Source: Moraxella catarrhalis
GTDB taxonomy: Bacteria; Pseudomonadota; Gammaproteobacteria; Pseudomonadales; Moraxellaceae
DNA: 64,000 bases
Assembly: GCF_001656295.1 (NCBI RefSeq)
Contig: NZ_LXHE01000013.1
Coordinates: 1-64,000 of the forward strand
Direction of reading: 5' to 3'
The number at the start of each line of letters is the position of its first letter. Position 1 is the first letter of the stretch. Both the position numbers and the translations under genes were made by a program. Positions 55,738 through 64,000 of this stretch are shown here, piece after piece. The notes below the pieces were generated by a model. The model did no database searches, was not told the DNA's origin, and worked only from the letters and a program-made list of their open reading frames with translations.

Positions 55738-56004
55738 ATGTTAACTAATAAAGATCGTGAAGCGGTAATTGCAAAATATCAGCGTGGCGAGAATGATACT
55801 GGTAGCCCAGAGGTGCAAGTGGCTTTATTGACCGCTCGTATTAATGACTTGCAAGATCACTTCAAAGCACACAAAGCCGACCATCACAGCCGCCGTGGTC
55901 TAATCCGTATGGTAAACCAACGCCGTAAGCTATTGGACTACCTAAAAGGTAAAGATTTGAACCGCTATACTGACTTAATCGGTTCATTGGGTCTACGCCG
56001 TTAA
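55738..56004 (+). CDS. rpsO: 30S ribosomal protein S15
   Basis: Primary 16S rRNA-binding protein of the platform. Shows [47 protein letters not shown] and the end LGLRR. The ATG at 55738 (88 aa) lies 7 bases after AAGGA; the ATG at 55735 is one codon earlier and also possible. Followed by pnp as in E. coli. Confidence 0.97.
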   Translation: MLTNKDREAVIAKYQRGENDTGSPEVQVALLTARINDLQDHFKAHKADHHSRRGLIRMVNQRRKLLDYLKGKDLNRYTDLIGSLGLRR

Positions 56005-56047
56005 TTTGTCCTTGTGGCATTGGGTTTTTAACCTGTATACGATACCG

Positions 56048-56077
56048 AAAACGGCGTGCTTTTGCGTGCCGTTTTTT
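56048..56077 (+). terminator. Terminator between rpsO and pnp
   Basis: AAAACGGC (56048-56055) with GCCGTTTT (56068-56075), 12-nt loop, followed by TTTATT. Likely a partial terminator that allows read-through into pnp, as in E. coli. Confidence 0.7.
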
Positions 56078-56138
56078 ATTAATTATTTGTTTATTCATTA
56101 TTTAAATCATCAATCGCATTGAGCATGAATTTAGAACT

Positions 56139-56172
56139 CTAAGGCATGACATGAAACGATGTTATGCCTTAG
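56139..56172 (+). promoter_or_regulatory. Long hairpin in the pnp leader, candidate RNase III site
   Basis: 14-bp stem CTAAGGCATGACAT (56139-56152) with ATGTTATGCCTTAG (56159-56172), one G-U pair, loop gaaacg. It ends 48 bp before the pnp start and has no T-run, so it is not a terminator. In E. coli a hairpin at this position is cut by RNase III and lets PNPase repress its own mRNA. Confidence 0.6.
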
Positions 56173-56220
56173 GGCTTTAGATTATGCCAATCAATGCCTA
56201 TTATATAAAAGGATCAATTT

Positions 56221-58308
56221 ATGTTTAATCCCATTCGTCAAGAATTTCAATATGGCAACCAACAAGTTGTTTTAGAAACAGGTCGCATTGCTCGCCAAGC
56301 CAATAGTGTGCTTGTGCATATGGGCGGGGTGTCTGTCTTGGTTGCTGTGGTCGTGCGTCCTGAAGCCATTGCTGGTCAAAACTTTTTTCCTTTGACGGTG
56401 AATTATCAAGAAAAAATGTACGCTTCGGGAAAAATCCCAGGCGGTTATGGCAAGCGTGAAGGTCGTGCGTCAGAGTTTGAGACGCTGACTTCTCGCTTGA
56501 TTGATCGCCCAATCCGTCCGCTATTTCCAGAGGGTTACTTTAACGAAATTCAGGTAACAGCAACAGTCATTTCATCAGATAAAACCCAAGATGCTGACAT
56601 TGCAGCGATGATTGGGGCATCAGCAGCGTTAGCAATTTCACCAGCACCATTTAATGGTCCTATCGGTGCTGCTCGTGTTGGCTTTATCAATGGTGAGTAT
56701 GTACTCAACCCAACTTTGGCTGAGATGAAGCAAAGTGATTTGGATTTGGTCGTGGCAGGTACCAAATCAGCGGTACTGATGGTTGAGTCTGAAGCTAAAG
56801 AGCTGTCAGAAGACCAAATGCTGGGGGCGGTGCTTTATGGGCATGGTCAGCAGCAGGTGGTGATTGATAATATCAATACATTCGCCCAAGCGGTAGGTAA
56901 TGCCAAGCAAGAATTTGTCGCCCCTGCCATCAATGAAGAGCTAAACACCCAATTAAAAGAGCAGTTCACCGCTAAGGTCAGTGAAGCCTACACGATTACC
57001 GTCAAACAAGACCGCTACGCACGCTTAGATGAGCTTGCCGCAGAAGCTTTGGCACTGGCAGGCGATGAGACAAGCGATGACTATGCCGACAAGGTTGCCC
57101 AAATCAAAGAGCTGTTTGAAACCCTAAAATATCGTACCGTGCGTGATAATATCTTATCAGGCAAGCCTCGTATTGACGGACGAGACCTAGAAACCGTGCG
57201 TGCCTTGGATATTCAAGTGGGCGTGTTGCCTTATACACACGGCTCGGCACTATTTACTCGTGGTGAAACTCAAGCGTTGGTTGTAACCACTTTGGGTACA
57301 ACACGGGATGTGAACCTTGTGGATACGCTGGCAGGCACGAAGCAAGACCATTTTATGCTACACTATAATTTCCCACATTATTCAGTGGGTGAGACAGGTC
57401 GTGAAGGTGCACCAAAACGCCGTGAAATTGGACATGGTCGCTTAGCACGCCGTGGCGTTCAGGCTATGCTTCCAGCCGCTGAACGCTTCCCATATACCAT
57501 TCGTGTGGTCTCTGAAATCACCGAGTCAAATGGTTCATCATCTATGGCGTCTGTCTGCGGTGCGTCGTTATCTTTGATGGATGCAGGCGTACCCCTAAAA
57601 GCCCCTGTTGCAGGCATCGCCATGGGACTGGTCAAAGAAGGTGAGCGTTTTGCTGTGCTGTCGGACATTTTGGGTGATGAAGACCACTTAGGCGATATGG
57701 ACTTTAAAGTTGCAGGTTCGGTAAATGGTATCACAGCTCTACAAATGGATATTAAGATTGAAGGCATTACCGCCGATATTATGGAACAAGCCCTAAAACA
57801 AGCACACGCAGGTCGTATCCATATCCTAAACGCCATGAATGAGGTCATCGCAACCTCTCGTACTGAGATTAACGCTCATGCACCAAATTATGCCACCATC
57901 ACTATCAATCCTGAAAAAATCCGTGATGTGATTGGTAAAGGTGGTGCGACCATTCGTCAGCTGACTGAGGATACAGGTGCAACCATTGATATTGATGATA
58001 ACGGCACAATTCGTATTTTTGGTACAGATAAAGCATCAACGCGTGCTGCCATTACTCAAATTGAGGCGATTACCGCTGAGGTTGAAGTGGGTACGGTGTA
58101 CGAAGGTACGGTTGCTCGCATTGTTGATTTTGGGGCGTTTGTTACCATTTTACCAGGCACAGATGGTCTGGTACACATCAGCCAAATCTCTGATGAGCGT
58201 GTGGAGAATGTGAGCGATTATCTAAAAGAAGGTCAAACTGTCAAGGTTCAAGTTCAAGACATTGATAATCGTGGTCGTATTAAATTAACCATGAAAGGTG
58301 TTGAATAA
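56221..58308 (+). CDS. pnp: Polynucleotide phosphorylase
   Basis: 3'-5' phosphorolytic exoribonuclease, trimer, part of the degradosome in relatives. 695 aa: two RNase PH domains ([47 protein letters not shown] with the phosphate and active-site residues; then [21 protein letters not shown]), a KH domain with [11 protein letters not shown], and a C-terminal S1 domain ([20 protein letters not shown]). Shorter than E. coli Pnp (711 aa) at the C-terminus. ATG preceded by aaagga. Confidence 0.98.
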   Translation: MFNPIRQEFQYGNQQVVLETGRIARQANSVLVHMGGVSVLVAVVVRPEAIAGQNFFPLTVNYQEKMYASGKIPGGYGKREGRASEFETLTSRLIDRPIRPLFPEGYFNEIQVTATVISSDKTQDADIAAMIGASAALAISPAPFNGPIGAARVGFINGEYVLNPTLAEMKQSDLDLVVAGTKSAVLMVESEAKELSEDQMLGAVLYGHGQQQVVIDNINTFAQAVGNAKQEFVAPAINEELNTQLKEQFTAKVSEAYTITVKQDRYARLDELAAEALALAGDETSDDYADKVAQIKELFETLKYRTVRDNILSGKPRIDGRDLETVRALDIQVGVLPYTHGSALFTRGETQALVVTTLGTTRDVNLVDTLAGTKQDHFMLHYNFPHYSVGETGREGAPKRREIGHGRLARRGVQAMLPAAERFPYTIRVVSEITESNGSSSMASVCGASLSLMDAGVPLKAPVAGIAMGLVKEGERFAVLSDILGDEDHLGDMDFKVAGSVNGITALQMDIKIEGITADIMEQALKQAHAGRIHILNAMNEVIATSRTEINAHAPNYATITINPEKIRDVIGKGGATIRQLTEDTGATIDIDDNGTIRIFGTDKASTRAAITQIEAITAEVEVGTVYEGTVARIVDFGAFVTILPGTDGLVHISQISDERVENVSDYLKEGQTVKVQVQDIDNRGRIKLTMKGVE

Positions 58309-58335
58309 TAAGTAACCTTAGCATCATATGGCTTT

Positions 58336-58361
58336 AAAAACCGCTCTTTTGAGCGGTTTTT
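58336..58361. terminator. Terminator after pnp, likely bidirectional
   Basis: Perfect 11-bp stem AAAAACCGCTC with GAGCGGTTTTT, loop tttt, followed by TT. Lies 27 bp after pnp and 71 bp after the end of convergent rlmH. Confidence 0.9.
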
Positions 58362-58431
58362 TAATGATTTTGGTTAAAGATGGTAAGTACCCAAGCTTGA
58401 GTAATCTAAATCACTTGAACAGCTAATCATT

Positions 58432-58914
58432 CTACCCACCACGATGATAAGGGTGATGATTAATCAGACTCATCGCACGATACAACTGCTCTATGACAAT
58501 GATACGCACCAACGGATGCGGCAAAGTCAGCTCCGATAATGACCATTTAAAATCTGCTGCTTGCAATATCTCAGGCGAAACGCCATCAGCACCACCAATC
58601 ACCAAGGCAATGTCTGCACCATCTTGCATCGCCACACTCAGCTTATCACTAAAATGCTCAGTAGACAGCATTTTACCCTTAACTTCAAGCAGCCATAATC
58701 GCTCTTTTGGATGTTTGGCATTTAAAATTGTCGTCGCTTCGATGGCTTTATATTTATCAATCTCGGCAGGTGAGGGGGTTTTGCCTCGTTTGGCGGGAGG
58801 TAATTCCACCATCTCAACACTAATCATGGGCTGAATGCGTTTGAGGTATTCTTCAAAGCCTTGTTGTACCCAATTTGGCATTTTATGCCCAATACTTAAA
58901 ATTCGTAATTTCAT
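58432..58914 (-). CDS. rlmH: 23S rRNA pseudouridine-1915 N3-methyltransferase RlmH
   Basis: SPOUT-fold methyltransferase acting on helix 69 of 23S rRNA in assembled ribosomes. Shows MKLRILSIGHKMPNWVQQGF, ALVIGGADGVSPEIL (SAM knot), LSELTLPHPLVRIIVIEQLYRA and HHPYHRGG at the end. The true start is the ATG at 58914 (160 aa), with aggaag upstream; the TTG before it is unlikely. Confidence 0.96.
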   Translation of the reverse strand: MKLRILSIGHKMPNWVQQGFEEYLKRIQPMISVEMVELPPAKRGKTPSPAEIDKYKAIEATTILNAKHPKERLWLLEVKGKMLSTEHFSDKLSVAMQDGADIALVIGGADGVSPEILQAADFKWSLSELTLPHPLVRIIVIEQLYRAMSLINHHPYHRGG

Positions 58915-59088
58915 CAAAGCTTCCTATGGTTTTGATACCATTTTACTTAAAATTTGCCAAAATTTCATCGCAAAATAACATAACTGATGGCGAAAATGAC
59001 AAAATTTTGTTATTCTAAGCAATTTACCAGCAAATTTATCAAGCAGCTCAAGCATAGCCTTGGGTCATAAAAATACATGGAGTAAACG

Positions 59089-59559
59089 ATGATAACAAAT
59101 ACAGCAGTGTCACACAGCCCACAGTACGATGATTCTGAATTTGAATATGCAGGATTTTGGATACGATTTGCGGCATGTATTGTCGATAATTTAATTATTA
59201 TGATTATATTTGCACCGTATTGGTTTTATAATTATCAGCAGATGGCGGCTATGCCCGTTGACCAGATGCCGCTTTATAGTGCTGGGGATGCCATCCTACA
59301 CTTGGTGATTGGGGCGGCGGTTGTTTGGTTTTGGGTAAAAAAAGGTGCAACACCAGGTAAAATGCTCTTTGGGCTGCAAGTCCGTGATGCCAAAACAGGG
59401 CAATTTATCAGTGTGCCAAGGGCATTATTGCGATATTTTAGTTATCTGATTTCATACTTAATTCTTTGTTTGGGATTTATTTGGGCTGGTTTTGATAAGA
59501 AAAAACAAGGCTGGCATGATAAAATTGCCAAAACTGTTGTGGTAAAACGCATTCGCTAA
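59089..59559 (+). CDS. RDD-family membrane protein
   Basis: 156 aa inner-membrane protein with the RDD signature at the start (YAGFWIRFAACIVDNLIIMI, with R and D in the first segment) and GATPGKMLFGLQVRDAKTG before the second half; three to four membrane segments. Function unknown; some RDD proteins are Na+(K+)/H+ antiporters. The stop overlaps the yraN start by one base (TAATG), so they are coupled. Confidence 0.85.
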   Translation: MITNTAVSHSPQYDDSEFEYAGFWIRFAACIVDNLIIMIIFAPYWFYNYQQMAAMPVDQMPLYSAGDAILHLVIGAAVVWFWVKKGATPGKMLFGLQVRDAKTGQFISVPRALLRYFSYLISYLILCLGFIWAGFDKKKQGWHDKIAKTVVVKRIR

Positions 59560-59972
59560 TGAATCGCCAGTTAAAAAATAAAACCATCAAACGCAAGCAG
59601 GGCGATGTGTTTGAACAGTTGGCGGTAGATAAACTTAAACAAGCAGGCTATGAAATTATTGTAACCAACTTTACCGCCCCATTTGTTGGTGAGATTGATA
59701 TTATCGCCAGACAGGCTTTGGAGCAATCGCACCGTTTGGTGCAGCCAAGATTTTGTACGGTATTTGTTGAAGTGCGTAGCCGAACAAGTTCTGTGTATGG
59801 TACAGCACTTGAGAGTGTCACCTCAAAAAAGCAGGCAAAAATCTACCAAACAGCAGAACGATTTTTAATCAATTATCCCAAATATATTGATGATGTATAC
59901 CGTTTTGATGTCATGGTTTTTGATTTGGCTGATGGATTGATTGAACATGAATGGATAACAAATGCGTTTTGA
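59559..59972 (+). CDS. yraN: UPF0102 protein YraN
   Basis: 137 aa protein with an endonuclease-like fold. Motifs: KQGDVFEQLAVDKLKQAGYEII, NFTAPFVGEIDIIARQ (GEIDII, the nuclease-type acidic pair) and TVFVEVRSRTSSVYG. The loop between these has an insert (LEQSHRLVQPRF) relative to E. coli YraN. Function unknown. It sits just before the dolP-like gene, matching the E. coli yraN-diaA-dolP neighbourhood without diaA. Confidence 0.88.
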   Translation: MNRQLKNKTIKRKQGDVFEQLAVDKLKQAGYEIIVTNFTAPFVGEIDIIARQALEQSHRLVQPRFCTVFVEVRSRTSSVYGTALESVTSKKQAKIYQTAERFLINYPKYIDDVYRFDVMVFDLADGLIEHEWITNAF

Positions 59973-60066
59973 TTGGCTAAATGGTCGTGAACTAAAATCA
60001 ACTAAAATCAATCAAGCAATCCGTAACTTTACGACAAGATACATCCCAGTAATATGGAAACATAGC

Positions 60067-60840
60067 ATGATGAAAAAATTATTAATCGTTTTGACGAGCA
60101 TGGCAATGATTGGCTTGACAGCATGTGCCAGCAATGGCACGCAAAGTGTCGGCGCTGATGCAATGGGTCGCACCATTCCTGAGCGTATCAGTGACAGTAG
60201 CATTGAGCTTACTGCACGCCGTAATCTTGCAACCATTCCGGGCGTCAGTCCAAATGCAGTGCGTATTGATATTGCCAGTTTTCGCCGAGAAGTTTTATTG
60301 ACTGGCGAAGTACCCAGTGAACAGATTAAGATTGAAGTTGGGCGTACGATTGACTCGATGAGAGATGTCGAAAAAGTCTTTAATTATTTGACTGTCGTTG
60401 AGACACCAAAAAGCCAAAGCCATACTTTGCATGAAAATTATTTACGCTCAAAAATCAATACCCGCTTACTAACCAACCGCCATCTTAAATCATCACAATA
60501 TAAGGTTATTGTTCGTGACCGTACTGCGTATGTGCTGGGTTATTTGACATCCGAGCAGCAAGGTCATATCTTAGAAGCCATTCAAGCGACACCTGGTATG
60601 GAGGCTGCGGTAACTTTGACGACTTTGGTGAGTGTTCAGGAATTGGAAAATTATACCGATCATAAAGTGAGTACTAAGGTGAGTACCGAAGCGTATACCA
60701 ACGATGATGGCTATGATGCCGTGGTGGCAAAGCCTGATACACAAGAAGATAGTGGCTATATATTGCAAGAAATTTATACGCCCAATGCCAGTAATGTAGC
60801 TCCAGCCAATACAGCACCTGTATTTGAGATCTACCAATAG
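60067..60840 (+). CDS. dolP: BON-domain outer-membrane lipoprotein, DolP-like
   Basis: 257 aa from the ATG at 60067; signal peptide MMKKLLIVLTSMAMIGLTAC with lipobox LTAC. Two BON domains follow (ELTARRNLATIPGVSPNAVR ... REVLLTGEVPSEQIKIE, and KINTRLLTNRHLKSSQYKV ... RTAYVLGYLTSEQQGHILEA). E. coli DolP (YraP) binds anionic phospholipid and supports outer-membrane integrity at the septum. The C-terminal extension of about 60 residues (DHKVSTKVSTEAYTNDDG onwards) is Asp/Thr/Pro-rich and absent from E. coli DolP. A frame extending back to 59962 is open but overlaps yraN. Confidence 0.88.
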   Translation: MMKKLLIVLTSMAMIGLTACASNGTQSVGADAMGRTIPERISDSSIELTARRNLATIPGVSPNAVRIDIASFRREVLLTGEVPSEQIKIEVGRTIDSMRDVEKVFNYLTVVETPKSQSHTLHENYLRSKINTRLLTNRHLKSSQYKVIVRDRTAYVLGYLTSEQQGHILEAIQATPGMEAAVTLTTLVSVQELENYTDHKVSTKVSTEAYTNDDGYDAVVAKPDTQEDSGYILQEIYTPNASNVAPANTAPVFEIYQ

Positions 60841-60973
60841 CGATTTGTACCATCATCTATCATGGTAATTTGGTGGCATATTTGGCAGCGTTTGATGATA
60901 AATGTTGCCAGATTTGATATAATAATGTAATTATTTTGGGTGGATTAACCGCCCTATGGCAACGAGAAAACCT

Positions 60974-61216
60974 ATGAATGCACAAGCTTTAATTGAGCTA
61001 CTTCGCCCACATTTTGCCGATGCCCACATTGATGCGGTGAATGAAGGTAATAAATTTGAATTGTTGATTGTTGATGATGCCTTTGAGGGCAAGCGTTTGG
61101 TTGCGCGTCAGCAGATGGTTTATACACTTGTTAATCAATATATCCAAAACGGTGCAATGCACGCTTTGACGATTCATGCGCTTACGCCTGCAGAATACGC
61201 CGCCAAAAAAGCTTAA
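60974..61216 (+). CDS. ibaG: BolA-family protein IbaG
   Basis: 80 aa BolA-like protein that works with monothiol glutaredoxin in iron-sulfur handling. Shows LRPHFADAHIDAVNEGNKFELLIV, FEGKRLVARQQMVYTLVNQY and ALTIHALTPAEYA. I prefer the ATG at 60974, which matches the family N-terminus; an ATG at 60956 would add 6 residues. It stands 15 bp before murA, as in E. coli and most gammaproteobacteria. Confidence 0.93.
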   Translation: MNAQALIELLRPHFADAHIDAVNEGNKFELLIVDDAFEGKRLVARQQMVYTLVNQYIQNGAMHALTIHALTPAEYAAKKA

Positions 61217-61231
61217 GCTTAGGGATAAGTT

Positions 61232-62494
61232 ATGGATAAGTTTAAAATCACAGGTGCAAGTCGTATCGTTGGTGAGGTCACCATTTCAGGTTCAAAAAAT
61301 GCCGCGCTGCCACTGTTGGCAGCAATGTTGCTACCCAATGGTGAAACGGTGCTTCATAATGTGCCGACACTCAAAGATACAGCCACTTTGATTGAGCTGA
61401 TTGCAGGCACTGGCGTAAAAATCTATAAAGAAGGTAATATGGTCACAGCAGATGCCAGCGTCGTGACAGATTACTATGCACCTTATGAGTTGGTGCGTAC
61501 GATGCGTGCATCGATTTTGGTGTTAGGTCCATTGCTTGCACGCTTTGGTGAAGCGGAAGTCAGTTTACCAGGTGGCTGCTCCATTGGCTCACGACCTGTG
61601 GATCAGCATCTTAAGGCACTAGAAGCCATGGGTGCAACTATCGAAGTTGAAAATGGCTATGTTAAAGCTCGTGCACCGGCAGGTGGTCGCTTGATCGGCT
61701 GTGATTTTAGCTTTGATATGGTGACGGTCGGTGGTACCGAAAATATCATCATGGCAGCAACGCTTGCTTTGGGTACCACGCGCTTAGAAAATTGTGCCAC
61801 CGAGCCCGAAGTGGTAGATCTGGCAAATATGTTGGTTGCCATGGGGGCTAAAATCAGTGGTATCGGTACAACGACGATGGTTATTGAGGGCGTTGAGAGC
61901 TTGCATGGATGTGAATACAGCGTGATCGCAGATCGTATCGAAACAGGCTCTTATTTGGCGGGCGCACTCATGAGCCGCGGCGATGTCTTGGCGCTCAATA
62001 CATCGGCAGAGTTTTTACATCCTGTACTCAAAAAATTTGAAGCCATGGGTGCGACGATCACCACAGGGGATGACTGGATTCGTGCAGTGATGACCACGCG
62101 TCCAAAAGCGGTTGACATCCGCACTCAAGTACACCCAGGATTTCCAACCGATATGCAAGCACAGCTGATGGCGGTGTGCTGTTTGGCAGAAGGTACAAGC
62201 ACGATCATTGAAAACATCTTTGAAAATCGCTTCATGCACGTGCCAGAGCTTCAGCGTATGGGAGCAAATATCCGCATCGATGGTCATACTGCCGTCGTTG
62301 AAGGTGTCGAAAAGTTCATGCCAGCCCCTGTGATGGCAACCGATTTACGAGCATCCATGTCGCTTGTGATGGCGGCAGCGTGTGCTGAAGGTGAGAGTAT
62401 CATTGACCGCATTTATCATATCGATCGTGGTTATGATGATGTGGAAAATAAACTGCGTGGGTTGGGCGTTAATATTGAGCGTATCAAAGCCTAA
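61232..62494 (+). CDS. murA: UDP-N-acetylglucosamine enolpyruvyl transferase MurA
   Basis: First committed step of peptidoglycan synthesis; 420 aa. Shows [17 protein letters not shown] with the Lys-Asn pair, [16 protein letters not shown] carrying the Cys that fosfomycin attacks (about residue 116), and GMGA... like FEAMGATI repeats of the two-domain barrel. Cys is present, so fosfomycin target site is normal. ATG has aggga upstream. Confidence 0.97.
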   Translation: MDKFKITGASRIVGEVTISGSKNAALPLLAAMLLPNGETVLHNVPTLKDTATLIELIAGTGVKIYKEGNMVTADASVVTDYYAPYELVRTMRASILVLGPLLARFGEAEVSLPGGCSIGSRPVDQHLKALEAMGATIEVENGYVKARAPAGGRLIGCDFSFDMVTVGGTENIIMAATLALGTTRLENCATEPEVVDLANMLVAMGAKISGIGTTTMVIEGVESLHGCEYSVIADRIETGSYLAGALMSRGDVLALNTSAEFLHPVLKKFEAMGATITTGDDWIRAVMTTRPKAVDIRTQVHPGFPTDMQAQLMAVCCLAEGTSTIIENIFENRFMHVPELQRMGANIRIDGHTAVVEGVEKFMPAPVMATDLRASMSLVMAAACAEGESIIDRIYHIDRGYDDVENKLRGLGVNIERIKA

Positions 62495-62571
62495 AGCGGT
62501 TAAGACTTTGACGCCATTTTCACCAAATCACACCCAATCTTTTACTATCTAAACGGTGGCAGCGGCAACTG

Positions 62572-63228
62572 ATGACAACCATGACAGAAAATTTTTCAGG
62601 CTTAACCATTGCTCTATCAAAAGGGCGAATTTTGGACGAAACCTTGCCTTTGTTTGCTAAGGCAGGTATTGTACCGCTCGAAGACATTAATAAGTCTCGA
62701 AAGCTCATTTTTCCGACCACGCATCCCAATGTTCGTTTACTGATTTTGCGAGCTTCTGATGTGCCAACCTACGTAGAGCATGGGGCGGCGGACATCGGCG
62801 TCGCGGGCAAAGATGTCTTGATGGAATACGATGCGCAGATTTATGAGCTGCTTGACTTAGACATCGCCAAATGCCGTCTAATGACTGCAGGTGTCAAAGG
62901 CGCGGTGCTGCCCAATCGCCGCTTGCGTATCGCCACCAAATACACCAATGTAGCACGCAACTATTTTGCGTCTCGTGGTGAACAAGTAGACATCATCAAG
63001 CTGTATGGCTCTATGGAGCTTGCCCCTTTGGTGGGGCTTGGTGATTTGATTGTGGATGTTGTGGATACGGGAAATACCTTGCGCGCCAATGGGTTAGAGC
63101 CTTTGGAAACCATCTGTCAAGTGTCATCGCGCTTGATTGCGAATCCTGTCAGCCACAAGCGTAAATTGGTGCAGATTGAGCCAATTTTACAGATTTTGGA
63201 AAAAGCAGTCCTAGAACAAGGCGCTTAA
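62572..63228 (+). CDS. hisG: ATP phosphoribosyltransferase HisG, short form
   Basis: First step of histidine synthesis. 218 aa, the short HisG_S form that lacks the regulatory domain and needs HisZ as partner. Blocks: [88 protein letters not shown]. No hisZ, hisD or hisC is in the window. It follows murA by 77 bp, a combination also seen in Pseudomonas. Confidence 0.96.
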   Translation: MTTMTENFSGLTIALSKGRILDETLPLFAKAGIVPLEDINKSRKLIFPTTHPNVRLLILRASDVPTYVEHGAADIGVAGKDVLMEYDAQIYELLDLDIAKCRLMTAGVKGAVLPNRRLRIATKYTNVARNYFASRGEQVDIIKLYGSMELAPLVGLGDLIVDVVDTGNTLRANGLEPLETICQVSSRLIANPVSHKRKLVQIEPILQILEKAVLEQGA

Positions 63229-63233
63229 AGATC

Positions 63234-63614
63234 ATGGAGCACCTATTTGTTTATGGGACGCTCGCTCCTGGCAAATCTAATCATCACATCATGAGGCCGA
63301 TTTTGGGTACTTGGCAGCAGGCCGCGGTCAAGGGGGTGATGGATGAGATGGGTTTTGGTCTGACAGGCGGCTACCCTGCTTTGGTGTTTATAAATCAGAC
63401 AACACAAACGGTGCAAGGGTGGCTGTTTGGCTCTGATGACTTGCCTTTGCATTGGGAGAGATTGGATGCTTTTGAAGGGGCGGCGTATCAGCGTGAACGT
63501 ATCATGGCAACCACCCAGACAGGCGAGTGTGTCAGTGCCTATGTGTATGCTTTGCATCGCAAACTGTATCCCTTATTAGATGTATCATTTAAAGAAAATT
63601 GGGGCAATCAATGA
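63234..63614 (+). CDS. Gamma-glutamylcyclotransferase-like (AIG2/GGCT) protein
   Basis: 126 aa protein with the GGCT fold: HLFVYGTLAPGKSNHHIM at the N-terminus and WERLDAFEGAAYQRERIMATT carrying the catalytic Glu region, ending SAYVYALHR. Enzymes of this family cyclise gamma-glutamyl peptides to 5-oxoproline; the exact substrate is unknown. It begins 5 bp after hisG, and its stop overlaps the next start (ATGA). Confidence 0.82.
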   Translation: MEHLFVYGTLAPGKSNHHIMRPILGTWQQAAVKGVMDEMGFGLTGGYPALVFINQTTQTVQGWLFGSDDLPLHWERLDAFEGAAYQRERIMATTQTGECVSAYVYALHRKLYPLLDVSFKENWGNQ

Positions 63615-64000
63615 CAAGCAAACCACACAAACGCCTGTTTTTGACCGCATCTTTTGCTGATGTGGCGGTTGGTTTTGATAAATTTTTGCCTGATTGCCAA
63701 GGTAAAACCGTTGCCTTTATTCCCACCGCTTGCGATGTTGAAGAGTACACCAAATTTATGGACGATGACAGGCAGGCGTTTATGGATTTGGGCATGGTGG
63801 TTGATGAGCTGGATTTATCAGCGATGGATTTTGATACGCTTTGCCAAAAAATCACCGGCAGCGATTGTGTGTTTGTTGGTGGTGGTAACACCTTTTATTT
63901 ATTATCCATGCTCAAACACACAGGACTTGATAAACTTCTCATACAAGTCATCAATGACGGCAAGCCCTATGTCGGCACATCAGCAGGCAGTATCATTACC
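63611..64000 (+). CDS. Peptidase E-like (S51) protein, 3' end outside window
   Basis: First 130 codons of a peptidase S51/PepE-type class I amidotransferase-like protein. Begins MTSKPHKRLFLTASFADVAV, then VFVGGGNTFYLLSMLKHTGL and YVGTSAGSIIT, the nucleophile elbow with the putative catalytic Ser. PepE cleaves Asp-X dipeptides; other members act on different acyl substrates. Overlaps the preceding gene by 4 bp. Runs off the end of the window. Confidence 0.8.
   Translation, partial: MTSKPHKRLFLTASFADVAVGFDKFLPDCQGKTVAFIPTACDVEEYTKFMDDDRQAFMDLGMVVDELDLSAMDFDTLCQKITGSDCVFVGGGNTFYLLSMLKHTGLDKLLIQVINDGKPYVGTSAGSIIT

Overview
The window looks like chromosome of a gammaproteobacterium of the family Moraxellaceae, most likely Moraxella or a close relative. 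This rests on gene order and protein character, not on a database match. Supporting points are a short dcw cluster (rsmH-ftsL-ftsI-murE-murF-mraY, with no mraZ before it and no murD/ftsW/murG after it) that runs straight into tpiA-secG-tRNA-Leu, and the gammaproteobacterial block tRNA-fMet-rimP-nusA-infB-rbfA-truB-rpsO-pnp. PlsB, LptF/LptG, a MurE with the DNPR (meso-diaminopimelate) motif, BON and DUF1615 lipoproteins and a beta-barrel protein indicate a Gram-negative envelope. The DNA is moderately AT-rich and almost fully coding.

Layout. 1-0.95 kb: the 3' part of an IS200/IS605-family tnpB, with a RuvC-I Asp-to-Ala change, and its putative omegaRNA/right end. 1-5.9 kb: a PaeA/YtfL-like transporter, ChaA, a LysR regulator and an aromatic aminotransferase. 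5.9-6.0 kb: a ParB-binding parS-like 16-mer between two terminators. 6-15.3 kb: pepA divergent from lptF-lptG, a DUF1615 lipoprotein, a small unlisted ORF, tesB and plsB. 15.5-20.4 kb: a nucleotide-sugar cluster, galU-pgi-(degenerate UDP-glucose dehydrogenase homologue)-galE. 20.4-24.7 kb: M48 peptidase, YjgN and glmS on the minus strand. 24.9-29.6 kb: hslO, then pgpA/thiL/nusB, ribH and hisF on the minus strand. 29.8-34.3 kb: thrB, a frameshifted AEC permease, YafJ-like amidotransferase, DUF3025, YdjM. 34.3-36.3 kb: tRNA-Glu, tRNA-Ala, gltX. 36.5-44.1 kb: dcw genes. 44.3-58.3 kb: tpiA, secG, two tRNAs and the translation/RNA-decay operon, interrupted by two minus-strand DUF2382 genes between infB and rbfA and by an outer-membrane protein gene between truB and rpsO. 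58.4-64 kb: rlmH, RDD, yraN, dolP-like lipoprotein, ibaG, murA, hisG, a gamma-glutamylcyclotransferase-like gene and a truncated peptidase E.

Most genes are housekeeping. The observations that stand out are non-coding or concern damaged genes: the parS-like site, an rpsO leader that can fold as a pseudoknot, a 14-bp hairpin before pnp in the position of the E. coli RNase III autoregulatory hairpin, a multi-hairpin element between nusA and infB, the nuclease-dead-looking TnpB with a 15-bp tandem duplication, and a UDP-glucose dehydrogenase paralogue that has lost its catalytic cysteine. I did not see a CRISPR array, a prophage or a defence island.
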